DNA of 64,000 nucleotides, from assembly GCF_001022965.1 (NCBI RefSeq), contig NZ_LECZ01000027.1, positions 992,001-1,056,000 of the forward strand. Reading direction: 5' to 3'. This DNA comes from Enterobacter genomosp. O (GTDB taxonomy: Bacteria; Pseudomonadota; Gammaproteobacteria; Enterobacterales; Enterobacteriaceae). Made by a program: the position numbers and the translations under genes. This document shows positions 53,543 through 63,476 of this stretch, piece after piece (the stretch's first letter is position 1; each line of letters begins with the position of its first letter). The notes beneath the pieces were generated by a model. It had not been told where the DNA came from and ran no database searches. It saw only the letters and a list, made by a program, of their open reading frames with translations.

Positions 53543-53797
53543 ATGGAAAAGAATAGTGAAGTGATCCAGACCCATCCACTTGTTGGCTGGGATATCAGTA
53601 CCGTAGATAGCTACGATGCGCTGATGCTGCGTTTGCACTACCAGACCCCGAATCAACTCAACCGTGAAGAAGCGGAAGTTGGACAGACGCTGTGGCTAAC
53701 AACAGACGTCGCCCGTCAGTTTATTTCTATTTTAGAAGCAGGTATTGCAAAAATAGAATCTGGCGACTATCAGGAAAATGAGTATAAGCGGCACTAA
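53543..53797 (+). CDS. bssS: Biofilm regulator BssS (YceP)
   Basis: An 84-residue protein that affects biofilm formation and indole/AI-2 signalling in E. coli. It reads MEKNSEVIQTHPLVGWDIST at the N-terminus and continues VDSYDALMLRLHYQT; the core EVGQTLWLTTDVARQFISIL is conserved. Residues about 38-44 and the C-terminal ten vary from E. coli. The RBS is aaggggg. The 5' 274-base space contains only the dinI terminator and presumably the promoter. Confidence 0.93.
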   Translation: MEKNSEVIQTHPLVGWDISTVDSYDALMLRLHYQTPNQLNREEAEVGQTLWLTTDVARQFISILEAGIAKIESGDYQENEYKRH

Positions 53798-53821
53798 CCG
53801 TATGCCCACTTTTCACTCAAC

Positions 53822-53850
53822 AGGCACCCTCGCGGTGCCTTATTTATTTC
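53822..53850 (+). terminator. Terminator of bssS
   Basis: Perfect 7-bp stem aggcacc (53822-53828) / ggtgcct (53834-53840) with loop ctcgc, followed by tatttatttc. Confidence 0.8.
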
Positions 53851-53913
53851 TCCCTTGTCTAACCCCGCGTTGTTAATTACTCTGCTAACAAAACGTAAGT
53901 TTACGAGACGCAT

Positions 53914-55032
53914 ATGAGATACGACTTAATCATTATTGGTAGCGGCTCCGTGGGTTCCGCCGCCGGTTATTACGCGACACAGGCAGGTCTGAACGTCCTG
54001 ATGATTGACGCCCATCGTCCTCCCCATGCGGAGGGTAGCCATCATGGCGACACCCGCCTCATACGCCATGCGTATGGTGAAGGCGAGCGCTATGTGCCGC
54101 TGGTGCTTCGCGCCCAGACGCTGTGGGACGAGCTGGCGAAACAGACCGAAGAGCGTATTTTCGAGCGTACCGGGGTTATCAATCTTGGCCCGGCTCATTC
54201 GGAATTTCTCGCCGGCGTCGAACGCAGCGCGACTGCCTTTAATCTTGAGGTTGAAAAGCTTGACGCGGCGGCCATTATGGCGCGCTGGCCTGAAATTACC
54301 GTCCCGGACGATTATATTGGCCTCTTTGAAGCCAATTCCGGCGTGCTGCATTGTGAAACGGCGATCAAAACCTGGATCGACCTCGCAGCAAACGCAGGCT
54401 GCGCGCAGCTGTTCAACTGTCCGGTCGATGCCATCACGCATGACGCTGATGGCGTTACGGTGACCACTCTTGACGGCGAATACTCAGCGTCCCGCCTGCT
54501 GGTCAGTGCAGGAACCTGGGTCACGCGCCTGCTGCCGGACCTGCCGATCCAGCCGGTGCGCAAGGTCTTCTCCTGGTTCCAGTCAGATGGCCGCTACAGC
54601 GCGCAGAATAAATTCCCGGCTTTCACCGGGGAATTACCGAATGGCGATCAGTTCTACGGTTTCCCGTCCGAGAAAGACGCGTTGAAAATCGGTAAACACA
54701 ACGGTGGCCAGGTTATCTCCTCTCCTGAAGAGCGTAAACCCTTCGGCGCCTTCCCACAGGATGGCTCAGAAGCCTTCTCGTTCCTACGTAATATTCTTCC
54801 AGGGGTCGGTGGCTTACTGTATGGCGCGGCCTGTACCTACGACAATACGCCGGATGAAGACTTTATTATTGATACGCTGCCAGGGCATGACAACACCCTG
54901 CTGATTACCGGGCTGAGCGGTCACGGCTTTAAGTTTGCTTCCGTGCTGGGTGAAATCGCCGCGCAGTTTGCCCAGGGTATCACGCCGCAGTTTGATCTGG
55001 CGCCCTTCTCCCTCTCGCGTTTTAACGGATAA
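53914..55032 (+). CDS. solA: N-methyl-L-tryptophan oxidase SolA
   Basis: A monomeric sarcosine oxidase-type flavoenzyme that demethylates N-methyltryptophan and sarcosine. The 372-residue protein starts with the FAD-binding motif [15 protein letters not shown], and [15 protein letters not shown] follows. The covalent-flavin cysteine is in [15 protein letters not shown] (about Cys308), with [16 protein letters not shown] near the end. It is monocistronic with its own terminator. Confidence 0.95.
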   Translation: MRYDLIIIGSGSVGSAAGYYATQAGLNVLMIDAHRPPHAEGSHHGDTRLIRHAYGEGERYVPLVLRAQTLWDELAKQTEERIFERTGVINLGPAHSEFLAGVERSATAFNLEVEKLDAAAIMARWPEITVPDDYIGLFEANSGVLHCETAIKTWIDLAANAGCAQLFNCPVDAITHDADGVTVTTLDGEYSASRLLVSAGTWVTRLLPDLPIQPVRKVFSWFQSDGRYSAQNKFPAFTGELPNGDQFYGFPSEKDALKIGKHNGGQVISSPEERKPFGAFPQDGSEAFSFLRNILPGVGGLLYGAACTYDNTPDEDFIIDTLPGHDNTLLITGLSGHGFKFASVLGEIAAQFAQGITPQFDLAPFSLSRFNG

Positions 55033-55036
55033 TCTC

Positions 55037-55070
55037 AAACGGGCTCCGGACATCGGGGCCCGTTTCATTC
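55037..55070 (+). terminator. Terminator of solA
   Basis: Stem aaacgggc (55037-55044) / gcccgttt (55058-55065) with extra T residues after it, five bases after the solA stop codon. Confidence 0.8.
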
Positions 55071-55091
55071 ACACTGCTATTGCGGAGCGTT

Positions 55092-55205
55092 ATGCGCAGG
55101 ATCGTTAACTTTCTGATGAATAATATTCGCGAGCATTTTATGCTCTATCTCTTATTGTGGGCGCTGCTGGCGATTATTGATTTTGTTTACATTGTATTTT
55201 ATTGA
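55092..55205 (+). CDS. yceO: Small membrane protein YceO
   Basis: A 37-residue frame, too short for standard gene calls, with ATG 55092 preceded by ggag at 5-base spacing. It contains NNIREHFMLYLLLWALLAII followed by DFVYIVFY, the same ordered motif I recall in the 46-residue E. coli YceO (NNIREHLMLYLFLWGLLAI). One transmembrane helix (about residues 17-36) is evident. Position between solA and yceJ is that of yceO in K-12. The function is unknown; links to biofilm or acid resistance have been suggested for E. coli YceO. Confidence 0.75.
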   Translation: MRRIVNFLMNNIREHFMLYLLLWALLAIIDFVYIVFY

Positions 55206-55413
55206 AAAGCCACATTGACAATAATTGACATTAACTTAGCTTTACTGAAACTCTCAATTTCATCTTGCACGAAGACATTGAATTACCTTTATCGATCCTA
55301 TTCAAAAGCGCTGAAATAAATAAAATAAAAATCAATATACATTTATTTCAGTTGCAATATCATGCCTTCCCGTTCATTTTTACCCTTCGGTTAATTTGAA
55401 AATGGACATTCTA

Positions 55414-55980
55414 ATGCAATTGCGTAACTCCTCCCGGCGCTACGGAATAATATCCATAAGTTTGCACTGGATATTTGCTATTGCCGTCTACGGTATGTTT
55501 GGACTTGGGCTCTGGATGGTCACGCTCAGCTATTACGATGGCTGGTATCACCAGGCGCCGGAGTTACATAAAAGTATCGGTGTCCTGCTGATGCTGGGGC
55601 TGGTTTTTCGCGTGGTCTGGCGACATATTTCCCCGCCACCCGCCGCGCCGAAAACCCACGGTAAAATGACCCGCCTGAGTGCCGTTGCGGCGCATATCGC
55701 GCTTTATGCGCTGCTCTTCGCCATCCTGATTAGCGGCTACCTCATCTCGACGGCCGACGGTAAGCCGATTAGCGTCTTTGGTATATTTGACGTCCCGGCA
55801 ACGCTCAGCGATGCGGGCGTGCAGGCCGACACCGCCGGGGTTGTTCACCTCTGGCTTGCCTGGAGCGTCGTGATCCTGTCCGTGCTGCACGGGCTCGCCG
55901 CCCTCAAACACCACTTTATTGATAAAGACGATACGCTAAAGCGCATGCTTGGCCGCTCGTCCGTTGACTCTGGAGTATAA
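55414..55980 (+). CDS. yceJ: YceJ, cytochrome b561-family membrane protein
   Basis: An inner-membrane b-type cytochrome of 188 residues with four helices; likely haem histidines are in [41 protein letters not shown] and [22 protein letters not shown] 55414 gives [13 protein letters not shown], aligning with the 188-residue E. coli protein; an upstream ATG (55402) or TTG (55396) is possible. It precedes yceI with a 1-base gap, so the two are co-transcribed. Confidence 0.93.
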   Translation: MQLRNSSRRYGIISISLHWIFAIAVYGMFGLGLWMVTLSYYDGWYHQAPELHKSIGVLLMLGLVFRVVWRHISPPPAAPKTHGKMTRLSAVAAHIALYALLFAILISGYLISTADGKPISVFGIFDVPATLSDAGVQADTAGVVHLWLAWSVVILSVLHGLAALKHHFIDKDDTLKRMLGRSSVDSGV

Positions 55981-55981
55981 A

Positions 55982-56557
55982 ATGAAAAAACACCTGCTGG
56001 GTATCGCACTGGGTTCTCTGTTATTTACCACCGGTTCCGCGGTGGCGGCTGATTATAAAATTGATAAAGAGGGCCAGCATGCTTTCGTCAATTTCCGTAT
56101 TCAGCATCTGGGATATAGCTGGCTATACGGGACCTTTAAAGATTTTGACGGCACGTTCAGTTTTGACGATAAAAACCCTGCCGCCGATAAAGTCAATGTG
56201 ACTATTAATACTAACAGCGTCGACACGAACCATGCTGAACGTGATAAACACTTGCGCAGTGCGGAATTCCTGAATGTGTCGAAATTCCCGCAGGCCACCT
56301 TTACCTCTACGGAAGTGAAGAAAGACGGTGATAAGCTCAATATTACCGGAAACCTGACGCTTAACGGCGTAACTAAACCGGTCACTCTTGATGCTAAATT
56401 AATAGGTCAGGGAGACGATCCCTGGGGCGGGAAACGTGCAGGTTTTGAAGCCGCAGGTAAAATTCATCTGAAAGATTTCAATATCACAACGGATTTAGGC
56501 CCGGCGTCGCAGGACGTTGAGCTGGTTATTTCGGTCGAAGGGGTTCAGCAGAAGTAA
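55982..56557 (+). CDS. yceI: YceI, periplasmic base-induced lipid-binding-like protein
   Basis: A 191-residue secreted protein with a signal peptide (ending [11 protein letters not shown]). The YceI family binds polyprenyl or lipid-like molecules in a lipocalin-type barrel. Family motifs are [53 protein letters not shown] and [20 protein letters not shown] 55982 is one base after the yceJ stop. The K-12 homologue is induced at high pH. Confidence 0.95.
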   Translation: MKKHLLGIALGSLLFTTGSAVAADYKIDKEGQHAFVNFRIQHLGYSWLYGTFKDFDGTFSFDDKNPAADKVNVTINTNSVDTNHAERDKHLRSAEFLNVSKFPQATFTSTEVKKDGDKLNITGNLTLNGVTKPVTLDAKLIGQGDDPWGGKRAGFEAAGKIHLKDFNITTDLGPASQDVELVISVEGVQQK

Positions 56558-56598
56558 TCATTGCGCCCGGCACGGTGAACACCTGCCGGGCGTTATCA

Positions 56599-57648
56599 TT
56601 ATTCCGGGTCGGGGATACCCAGTTTGGTATTCAGACGGCCGCGTGATTTATTGAAAATCTTATTGCCATTTTCACGTCCCGCGCGACGACGACGCTGCTC
56701 TTCTTCCGGCAAGACGCTCTCTTCACTGCACAGTTCGCTGCAGCAGCCGTTAAACTTCTCGGCACAGGCCGGGCACTGAATGAACAGCAGATGACAACCG
56801 TCGTTTTTACAGTTGGTATGGGTATCGCACGGCGCGCCGCACTGGTGGCACTGGGCAATCACGTCTTCAGAAATACGCTCCCCCATACGCTCGTCAAAGA
56901 CAAAGTTTTTGCCGATAAAACGTACCGGTAAACCCTGCTCGCGGGCGCGGCGGGCGTACTCAATAATGCCGCCTTCAATGTGCCAGACCTTATTAAAGCC
57001 GTTGTGCTTCATCCACGCGCTGGCTTTCTCACAGCGGATACCGCCGGTGCAGTACATAACGATTTTTTTATCTTTATGTTCCTGCATCATCTCAACCGCT
57101 TTCGGCAGCTGCTCGCGGAAGGTGTCGGCCGGGATTTCCATCGCGTTCTCGAAGTGCCCCACTTCATACTCGTAGTGGTTGCGCATATCAATGAACACGG
57201 CATCCGGATCGTCCAGCATCGCATTCACTTCCGCAGCCTTCAGATACTCACCGACGTCCGCCGGGTTAAACTCAGGGTCGTCAATGCCATCCGCCACGAT
57301 GCGTTCACGCACCTTCATGCGCAGCACCCAGAAGGATTTCCCGTCATCATCCAGCGCAATGTTCAGGCGCAAGCCGTTGAGGGCCGGGTCGAACTGATAG
57401 AGACAGTCGCGGAAGGCGCTCACTTTGCTTTCCGGTACGCTAATCTGCGCGTTGATACCTTCGCGGGCAAGATAGACGCGTCCGAAGACGTTCAGCGCCG
57501 TGAACGCCTGATAAAGCGCATCGCGGGTCGCCTGCGGATCGTCGATGGTGAAATATTTATAGAATGAGATGGTCGTGCGCGGTTCGGTTTCGGCCAACAT
57601 ACGCGCTCTTAACATCTCATTCGATACGCGGTTGTGTAACACTGGCAT
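56599..57648 (-). CDS. trhO: tRNA uridine(34) hydroxylase TrhO (YceA)
   Basis: Forms 5-hydroxyuridine at the wobble position of several tRNAs. The 349-residue protein has an N-terminal ferredoxin-like domain ([34 protein letters not shown]). A rhodanese domain carries the active cysteine in [20 protein letters not shown] (C-T-G-G-I-R-C loop), and the C-terminal part is cysteine-rich ([20 protein letters not shown]). It is convergent with yceI and divergent from lpxL. Confidence 0.95.
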   Translation of the reverse strand: MPVLHNRVSNEMLRARMLAETEPRTTISFYKYFTIDDPQATRDALYQAFTALNVFGRVYLAREGINAQISVPESKVSAFRDCLYQFDPALNGLRLNIALDDDGKSFWVLRMKVRERIVADGIDDPEFNPADVGEYLKAAEVNAMLDDPDAVFIDMRNHYEYEVGHFENAMEIPADTFREQLPKAVEMMQEHKDKKIVMYCTGGIRCEKASAWMKHNGFNKVWHIEGGIIEYARRAREQGLPVRFIGKNFVFDERMGERISEDVIAQCHQCGAPCDTHTNCKNDGCHLLFIQCPACAEKFNGCCSELCSEESVLPEEEQRRRRAGRENGNKIFNKSRGRLNTKLGIPDPE

Positions 57649-57869
57649 GGTGTACAGTCCTGGAATCGTTAGAGAGAATTAAAAATCGGTCGGCATCATA
57701 TAGCAAACAAAACCAATTTACATCCACACAATTTACGCTACATTTCACACACTCTGATTAATCAGGCATAACAATTGCTGTATTCGTGCACGTTTCGAAA
57801 GCAGATATTTTGGCTACGTCTCAAAAAATGAGACACTAGCAAAACAGGACGTTTGAACACAGGAAAGAC

Positions 57870-58796
57870 ATGACCCAGTTACCAAAATTTACTGCTGCGC
57901 TTTTGCATCCCCGCTATTGGTTGACCTGGCTTGGCATTGGCTTTTTATGGCTACTGGTACAGCTTCCCTACCCCGTTATTTTCCGGCTGGGCAAATCTCT
58001 GGGCCGTTTCGCGCAACTCTTTATGAAGCGCCGCGTCAGAATAGCGTACCGCAACCTTGAGCTGTGTTTTCCGCAGATGAGCGAATCTGAACGTCACGAC
58101 ATGGTCTCGAAGAATTTCGAATCCGTCGGGATGGGGCTGATGGAAACCGGTATGGCGTGGTTCTGGCCGGACAAACGCATGGCCCGCTGGAGTGAAGTGA
58201 CCGGAACCGGCATGGAACCGGTGCATACGCTTCAGGCTAATCAGACCGGCGTTCTGCTGATCGGCGTCCATTTTCTGACGCTGGAAATCGGGGCGCGTAT
58301 GTTTGGCATGCAGGCGCCGGGCATCGGCGTTTATCGTCCAAACGACAACCCGGTCATCGACTTAATCCAGACCAATGGCCGCATGCGCTCCAACAAAAGC
58401 ATGATCGACCGTAAAGATCTGAAGGGCATGATCCGCGCGCTGAAGTCCGGTGAAGTTGTCTGGTATGCCCCCGACCACGACTACGGTCCGCAATCCAGCG
58501 TATTTGTCCCCTTCTTCGCCGTTGAAGAGGCTGCCACGACGACCGGCACCTGGATGCTGGCGCGCATGTCCAAAGCCGCCATCGTGCCCTTTGTTCCCCG
58601 CCGTAAGCCGGATGGTTCGGGCTACGAGTTGATCATGCTGGAGCCGGAACTCGCGCCGCCGCTTGACGATGCAGAAACCACGGCGCGCTGGATGAACGGC
58701 GTTGTCGAGAAGTGCATCATGCTCGCGCCGGAGCAGTATATGTGGCTGCACCGCCGCTTTAAAACCCGCCCAAAAGGCACCCCGTCCCGCTATTGA
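57870..58796 (+). CDS. lpxL: Lauroyl-Kdo2-lipid IVA acyltransferase LpxL (HtrB)
   Basis: Adds the secondary laurate to lipid A at the inner membrane. The protein has 308 residues (306 in E. coli) with an N-terminal hydrophobic anchor ([20 protein letters not shown]). The acyltransferase HX4E motif is in [15 protein letters not shown]. Further conserved stretches are [40 protein letters not shown] and [14 protein letters not shown] small inverted repeat (gtctca-aaaaa-tgagac, 57818-57834) lies before it. Confidence 0.96.
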   Translation: MTQLPKFTAALLHPRYWLTWLGIGFLWLLVQLPYPVIFRLGKSLGRFAQLFMKRRVRIAYRNLELCFPQMSESERHDMVSKNFESVGMGLMETGMAWFWPDKRMARWSEVTGTGMEPVHTLQANQTGVLLIGVHFLTLEIGARMFGMQAPGIGVYRPNDNPVIDLIQTNGRMRSNKSMIDRKDLKGMIRALKSGEVVWYAPDHDYGPQSSVFVPFFAVEEAATTTGTWMLARMSKAAIVPFVPRRKPDGSGYELIMLEPELAPPLDDAETTARWMNGVVEKCIMLAPEQYMWLHRRFKTRPKGTPSRY

Positions 58797-58800
58797 TTTT

Positions 58801-58834
58801 CAGCATGCGGTCCTTCGGGCCGCATGCTGTTTTA
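58801..58834 (+). terminator. Terminator of lpxL
   Basis: Perfect 10-bp stem cagcatgcgg (58801-58810) / ccgcatgctg (58820-58829) followed by tttt. Confidence 0.88.
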
Positions 58835-58939
58835 GCTTTAAAAGCTCCTTCTCATTGCGGCAATCATAACCCAGGCGCATAATTAGCAGGCTTATTACTC
58901 TATGCCTCAGGTGCTCTGCACCTCATTATGCGGATTGTT

Positions 58940-60157
58940 ATGTCACCCTCAGATGCCCCCATAAACTGGAAACGTAACCTCACGGTTGCGTGGCTTGGCT
59001 GTTTTCTCACCGGCGCGGCGTTTAGCCTGGTCATGCCTTTCCTGCCGCTCTACGTCGAACAGCTGGGCGTAACGGGCCATAGTGCGCTCAATATGTGGTC
59101 CGGCCTGGTGTTCAGCATCACGTTTCTCTTTTCCGCAATTGCTTCACCCTTCTGGGGCGGCCTTGCCGACCGCAAGGGGCGAAAAATCATGCTGCTACGC
59201 TCGGCGCTGGGGATGGCGATTATCATGGCGCTGATGGGCGTGGCGCAGAACGTCTGGCAGTTCCTGATCCTGCGCGCGTTGCTGGGTCTGCTGGGGGGAT
59301 TTATTCCCAATGCGAACGCCTTAATCGCCACGCAAATTCCTCGCCATAAGAGCGGCTGGGCGCTGGGGACGCTCTCAACCGGTGGCGTGAGCGGTGCCTT
59401 ATTGGGGCCCCTGGCCGGTGGATTACTGGCAGATAGCTACGGCCTGCGGCCGGTCTTCTTTATCACCGCCAGCGTGCTTTTCCTCTGCTTTATCGTCACC
59501 CTGCTCTGCATTCGTGAAAACTTCACGCCCGTCGCCAAAAAAGAGATGCTCCACGCCAGAGACGTGCTGGCCTCGCTCAAAAACCCCAGGCTGGTGCTGA
59601 GCCTGTTCGTGACGACTTTGATTATTCAGGTCGCTACCGGTTCAATTGCTCCTATCCTGACGCTGTACGTTCGCGATCTGGCGGGCAACGTCAGCAATAT
59701 TGCGTTTATCAGCGGGCTGATTGCCTCCGTGCCCGGCGTGGCCGCGCTAATTAGCGCCCCGAGGCTCGGGAAACTGGGTGACCGCGTTGGGCCGGAAAAG
59801 ATCCTGATCTGTGCGCTGGTGATTTCCGTGCTGCTGCTTATCCCCATGTCGATGGTGCAATCTCCCTGGCAGCTGGGCGTTCTGCGCTTTTTGCTGGGCG
59901 CTGCCGACGGGGCGTTACTGCCCGCCGTGCAGACCCTGCTGGTCTACAACTCCACGAACCAGATTGCCGGGCGTATCTTCAGCTATAACCAGTCGTTTCG
60001 CGACATCGGTAACGTCACCGGACCGCTTCTCGGGGCTGGGATCTCCGCCAGCTTCGGTTTTCGCGCCGTCTTTATCGTGACGGCTGGCGTCGTGCTGTTC
60101 AATGCAGTGTATTCGTGGTTCAGTTTATCCCGCGCGTTACGGCCCGTGACGGAATAA
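58940..60157 (+). CDS. mdtG: MFS multidrug efflux transporter MdtG (YceE)
   Basis: A 405-residue DHA1 exporter; in E. coli overproduction confers fosfomycin and deoxycholate resistance, and the gene is in the MarA/SoxS/Rob regulon. It reads [20 protein letters not shown], has motif [15 protein letters not shown] and motif C-like [22 protein letters not shown] 58940 gives [14 protein letters not shown] as in E. coli; ATG 58928 would add four residues. I could not place a mar box confidently in the 5' region. Confidence 0.95.
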   Translation: MSPSDAPINWKRNLTVAWLGCFLTGAAFSLVMPFLPLYVEQLGVTGHSALNMWSGLVFSITFLFSAIASPFWGGLADRKGRKIMLLRSALGMAIIMALMGVAQNVWQFLILRALLGLLGGFIPNANALIATQIPRHKSGWALGTLSTGGVSGALLGPLAGGLLADSYGLRPVFFITASVLFLCFIVTLLCIRENFTPVAKKEMLHARDVLASLKNPRLVLSLFVTTLIIQVATGSIAPILTLYVRDLAGNVSNIAFISGLIASVPGVAALISAPRLGKLGDRVGPEKILICALVISVLLLIPMSMVQSPWQLGVLRFLLGAADGALLPAVQTLLVYNSTNQIAGRIFSYNQSFRDIGNVTGPLLGAGISASFGFRAVFIVTAGVVLFNAVYSWFSLSRALRPVTE

Positions 60158-60254
60158 GACGAACGCCTGACGGCTTATTTTCGCATTCATACTTGCAGAA
60201 TCTGATATTCAGCTATTCTTTCCCTAAAACCATCTGAAAAACAGGGAGACACCG

Positions 60255-60629
60255 ATGACCATGTACGCCACGCTGGAAGAAGCTATTGATGCCGCTCGCG
60301 AAGAGTTCCTCGCCGACAACCCCGGCGTTGAGGAAGAAAATGCTGACGTGCAGCAGCTTAATATCCAAAAATACGTTCTGCAGGATGGGGATATTATGTG
60401 GCAGGCCGAATTCTTTGCCGATGACGGTGAAGAAGGGGAATGTTTGCCGGTCCTGAGCGGTGAAGGTGCGCAGGCCGTCTTTGATGGCGACTATGATGAA
60501 ATCGAGCTACGGCAGGAGTGGCTGGAAGAAAATACCCTGCACGAGTGGGATGAGGGCGAATTTCAGCTCGAGCCGCCGCTGGATACGGAAGAAGGTCAAA
60601 CCGCAGCCGACGAATGGGACGAGCGTTAA
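60255..60629 (+). CDS. msyB: Acidic protein MsyB
   Basis: A 124-residue, extremely acidic cytosolic protein, a multicopy suppressor of secretion (secY/secA) mutants in E. coli. It reads MTMYATLEEAIDAAREEFLA and ends TLHEWDEGEFQLEPPLDTEE followed by a DEWDER tail, nearly identical to K-12. The RBS is aggga. Its stop codon is only 6 bases from that of the convergent yceK, with no hairpin between. Confidence 0.95.
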   Translation: MTMYATLEEAIDAAREEFLADNPGVEEENADVQQLNIQKYVLQDGDIMWQAEFFADDGEEGECLPVLSGEGAQAVFDGDYDEIELRQEWLEENTLHEWDEGEFQLEPPLDTEEGQTAADEWDER

Positions 60630-60635
60630 TTTACG

Positions 60636-60863
60636 CTACTCGTACGGGCCGTGGCTGGCATCGATGGGCAGCAGCAGCGTGTCAAAAATCAGCGAGAACG
60701 GCAGATCGAGCACGGTCAGATAGCGCCATGCGGAGTCGCGGACATCCCATTTCACGCCCGGGTAGTACTGATTCCCGTGGCCTTGCCCTGGAATGGTGCG
60801 ACTGATGATACTGCCGCAGCCGCTGAGCAGGCATGCCATCATGACGACGATGATTATTCTCAT
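60636..60863 (-). CDS. yceK: YceK, DUF1375 lipoprotein
   Basis: A 75-residue lipoprotein with lipobox LSGC (Cys16). It continues GSIISRTIPGQGHGNQYYPG and WDVRDSAWRY, ending LLLPIDASHGPYE, the DUF1375 signature. Function is unknown. It lies downstream of opgH on the same strand, separated from it by a terminator. Confidence 0.92.
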   Translation of the reverse strand: MRIIIVVMMACLLSGCGSIISRTIPGQGHGNQYYPGVKWDVRDSAWRYLTVLDLPFSLIFDTLLLPIDASHGPYE

Positions 60864-60874
60864 GAGTAACCTCT

Positions 60875-60903
60875 AAAAAAATACCGGCGATTAAGCCGGT
60901 ATT
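60875..60903 (-). terminator. Terminator of opgGH
   Basis: Perfect 9-bp stem aataccggc (60880-60888) / gccggtatt (60895-60903); leftward it ends in a T-run. It lies 45 bases past the opgH stop codon and directly in front of yceK. Confidence 0.85.
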
Positions 60904-60909
60904 TTATTT

Positions 60910-60935
60910 GGCGGGTAGCGCTTTGCTTACCCGCC
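60910..60935 (-). repeat. Second hairpin after opgH
   Basis: Perfect 8-bp stem ggcgggta (60910-60917) / tacccgcc (60928-60935) between the opgH stop codon and the terminator, without its own T-tract. It is likely an mRNA 3'-end stability element or a short REP-type palindrome. Confidence 0.6.
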
Positions 60936-60947
60936 CTGCTTAACAAC

Positions 60948-63476
60948 TTACTTCGCCTTCAACGCCAGCGGGTTCAGCTTCAGTTCTTTATAGTAGTTTA
61001 CCCACGAAGAGTATCTCTCCGGAGCGGACCACACCCGATAGTGAAGTCGCGCCATCGTGACCGGGTCGCTCAACAGCACCAGACGACGGTCGCGGTTGAG
61101 TTTTTCCGGGGTCTCGTTCAGCGCTTGCTCAACGTGACGATCGCGGGCAATCTCCAGCACGTGGCTGGCACGGTGACGTGCCGTCGCCATTGCCGTTGCC
61201 AGGGCGTTGAATGACGGGTTAAACACGGCGTGCATAAAGCCGTCATCCAGCGAGCGATTGCGGTTCTGCTCAAGATAGGTGTCGGTATCCACCAGCACCT
61301 GCGGCGGGGAGTACTCTTCCGGGATCAGGAACAGCTTCCAGCGTTTCGTGCGCAGCCCTACCGTTGAACGGCTGGAAATGACGGACACAAACGGCGACAG
61401 GATCAGCGAGAAGACAATCGGTGCCAGCCAGAACAGGAAGCGCAGATCCAGCCAGGCCATCCCGGCCGCCCACACCAGACCCAGCAGCAGCTGAGAACCG
61501 TGGCGCATGAAGGCTTCGCTCCATGGCGTGGAATCGTCATCACGCTGCGGTGAGTTCCAGACCACTTCCCAGCCCAGGAACGCACTGACCACAAACACGG
61601 TGTGGAACAGCATACGCACCGGTGCCAGCAGCACGGAGAACAGCACTTCCAGCAGCAGTGAAAGGGTCACGCGGAAGAAACCGCCGTACTCTTTCGAGCC
61701 TTTGCACCAGATCAGGATGATGCTGAGCAGCTTAGGCAGGAACAGCAGCACCATGGTGGAAGCAAACAGCGCAATCGCCAGCTCGGGACGCCACTGCGGC
61801 CACACCGGGAACAGCTGGCGCGGCTGCAGGAAGTATTGCGGCTCCGTCAGGGCATGGACGACCTGCAGCGCGGTCGAGAGCGCGAGGAACATAAACCACA
61901 GCGGTGCGGAGAGATAAGACATCACGCCCGTCAGGAACACCGCACGGTGAACCGGGTGCATCCCTTTTACCAGGAACAGGCGGAAGTTCATCAGGTTACC
62001 ATGGCACCAGCGGCGGTCACGCTTGAGCTCGTCCAGCAGGTTCGGCGGCAGCTCTTCGTACGATCCCGGCAGGTCGTAAGCAATCCAGACGCCCCATCCG
62101 GCACGACGCATCAGCGCCGCTTCCACGAAGTCGTGCGACAGAATAGAGCCGGCAAACGAACCCTCACCCGGCAGCGGCGCCAGCGCACAGTGCTCAATGA
62201 ACGGCTTCACGCGGATAATGGCGTTGTGACCCCAGTAGTGCGATTCACCCAGCTGCCAGAAGTGCAGACCCGCCGTAAACAGCGGCCCGTAGACACGGGT
62301 GGCGAACTGCTGGCAGCGCGCATACAGCGTGTCCATACCGGACGCTTTTGGCGAAGACTGAATGATGCCCGCATTCGGGTTGGCTTCCATCAGACGCACC
62401 AGACCGCTCAGGCAGTCACCGCTCATGACGGAGTCAGCATCCAGCACGACCATATAGCTGTACTGGTTACCCCAGCGACGGCAGAAGTCATCGATGTTAC
62501 CGCTTTTACGCTTCACACGACGGCGGCGGCGACGGTAGAAGATCTGCCCTTCGCCCTGCACTTCTGCAATCAGCTCCATCCACGCTTTCTGTTCTGCCAC
62601 GCAGATATCAGGGTTGTAGCTGTCGCTCAGGATGTAAACGTCGAAATGTTCCGCGTTGCCGGTGGCCTTGACGGACTCCCAGGTCGCGCGCAGACCCGCA
62701 AATACGCGGTCAACGTCTTCGTTACAGATAGGCATAATCAGCGCGGTACGGTGCTCAGGATTGAGGGGTTCATCCCCGACCGTCGACGCTGAAATGCTGT
62801 ATTTGTCACGCCCCATCAGCAGCTGCAGGAAGCCCATCAGCGCGGTCCAGAAACCGGCCGATACCCAGCAGAAGAGGACAGCGAACAGCAGGAGGATGCC
62901 GCTCTGCAGAATATACGGCAGCAGCTGCATGAAGGAGACCCAGAGATCCTGGCCCATCATGTCCGTTGGGTTGATAAATGCCCAGCCCTGGTAAGGCAGG
63001 ATGGTTTTCATGTACCAGGTCGCGACGACCGTCTGCGCCAGCGTCAGAAGCAGCAGGATGTAGCGACGGATGGTCCCCACGGTACGCCATTTCTGTTCGG
63101 ACGCCTGCTCTTCTTTCGTCAGACGTGACAGATAGCGCGGCGTCACATCGCGCCCGCGCAGGCGATCCCAGAAGCGCCCAACCGGGTTGGTGCGCCATGG
63201 ATCGGGGAACATCGAGGAGCGCGTGGCCTTCGGCATCGCCTGAAGCTGATCGCGTCCTTCGTCGTCTTTAATCAACTGCCCTTCTGCCAGCGAGTCTGGC
63301 CATGCCTGCTCCAGACGCGCCTTTACTGACCCGAGCGGCGTATCATCATCACGGGAAAACTGACGATGTTCACCATCCAGCGCGGTGTGAACCGCGCGGA
63401 TGTCGCTCTTAGGCAGTGCCGCTTTCTCAATATCCGTCAGCGGCATGGCATCAATATATTCAGATGTATTATTCAT
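60948..63476 (-). CDS. opgH: Osmoregulated periplasmic glucan glucosyltransferase OpgH (MdoH)
   Basis: An inner-membrane GT2 glucosyltransferase that builds the beta-1,2-glucan backbone and, in E. coli, also inhibits FtsZ at high UDP-glucose. The protein has 842 residues from ATG 63476 (847 in E. coli); the longer frame overlaps opgG further. The catalytic domain (about 240-500) has [12 protein letters not shown] (DxD), [15 protein letters not shown] (base) and the QxxRW-type RDRRWCHGN. Several transmembrane segments flank it. The N-terminal about 140 residues are cytosolic. The start overlaps the opgG stop by 8 bases. Confidence 0.97.
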   Translation of the reverse strand: MNNTSEYIDAMPLTDIEKAALPKSDIRAVHTALDGEHRQFSRDDDTPLGSVKARLEQAWPDSLAEGQLIKDDEGRDQLQAMPKATRSSMFPDPWRTNPVGRFWDRLRGRDVTPRYLSRLTKEEQASEQKWRTVGTIRRYILLLLTLAQTVVATWYMKTILPYQGWAFINPTDMMGQDLWVSFMQLLPYILQSGILLLFAVLFCWVSAGFWTALMGFLQLLMGRDKYSISASTVGDEPLNPEHRTALIMPICNEDVDRVFAGLRATWESVKATGNAEHFDVYILSDSYNPDICVAEQKAWMELIAEVQGEGQIFYRRRRRRVKRKSGNIDDFCRRWGNQYSYMVVLDADSVMSGDCLSGLVRLMEANPNAGIIQSSPKASGMDTLYARCQQFATRVYGPLFTAGLHFWQLGESHYWGHNAIIRVKPFIEHCALAPLPGEGSFAGSILSHDFVEAALMRRAGWGVWIAYDLPGSYEELPPNLLDELKRDRRWCHGNLMNFRLFLVKGMHPVHRAVFLTGVMSYLSAPLWFMFLALSTALQVVHALTEPQYFLQPRQLFPVWPQWRPELAIALFASTMVLLFLPKLLSIILIWCKGSKEYGGFFRVTLSLLLEVLFSVLLAPVRMLFHTVFVVSAFLGWEVVWNSPQRDDDSTPWSEAFMRHGSQLLLGLVWAAGMAWLDLRFLFWLAPIVFSLILSPFVSVISSRSTVGLRTKRWKLFLIPEEYSPPQVLVDTDTYLEQNRNRSLDDGFMHAVFNPSFNALATAMATARHRASHVLEIARDRHVEQALNETPEKLNRDRRLVLLSDPVTMARLHYRVWSAPERYSSWVNYYKELKLNPLALKAK

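Noticed and set aside
61836-62792. 318-codon open frame antisense to opgH
   Set aside because: Shadow of opgH; no start signal or recognisable domain.
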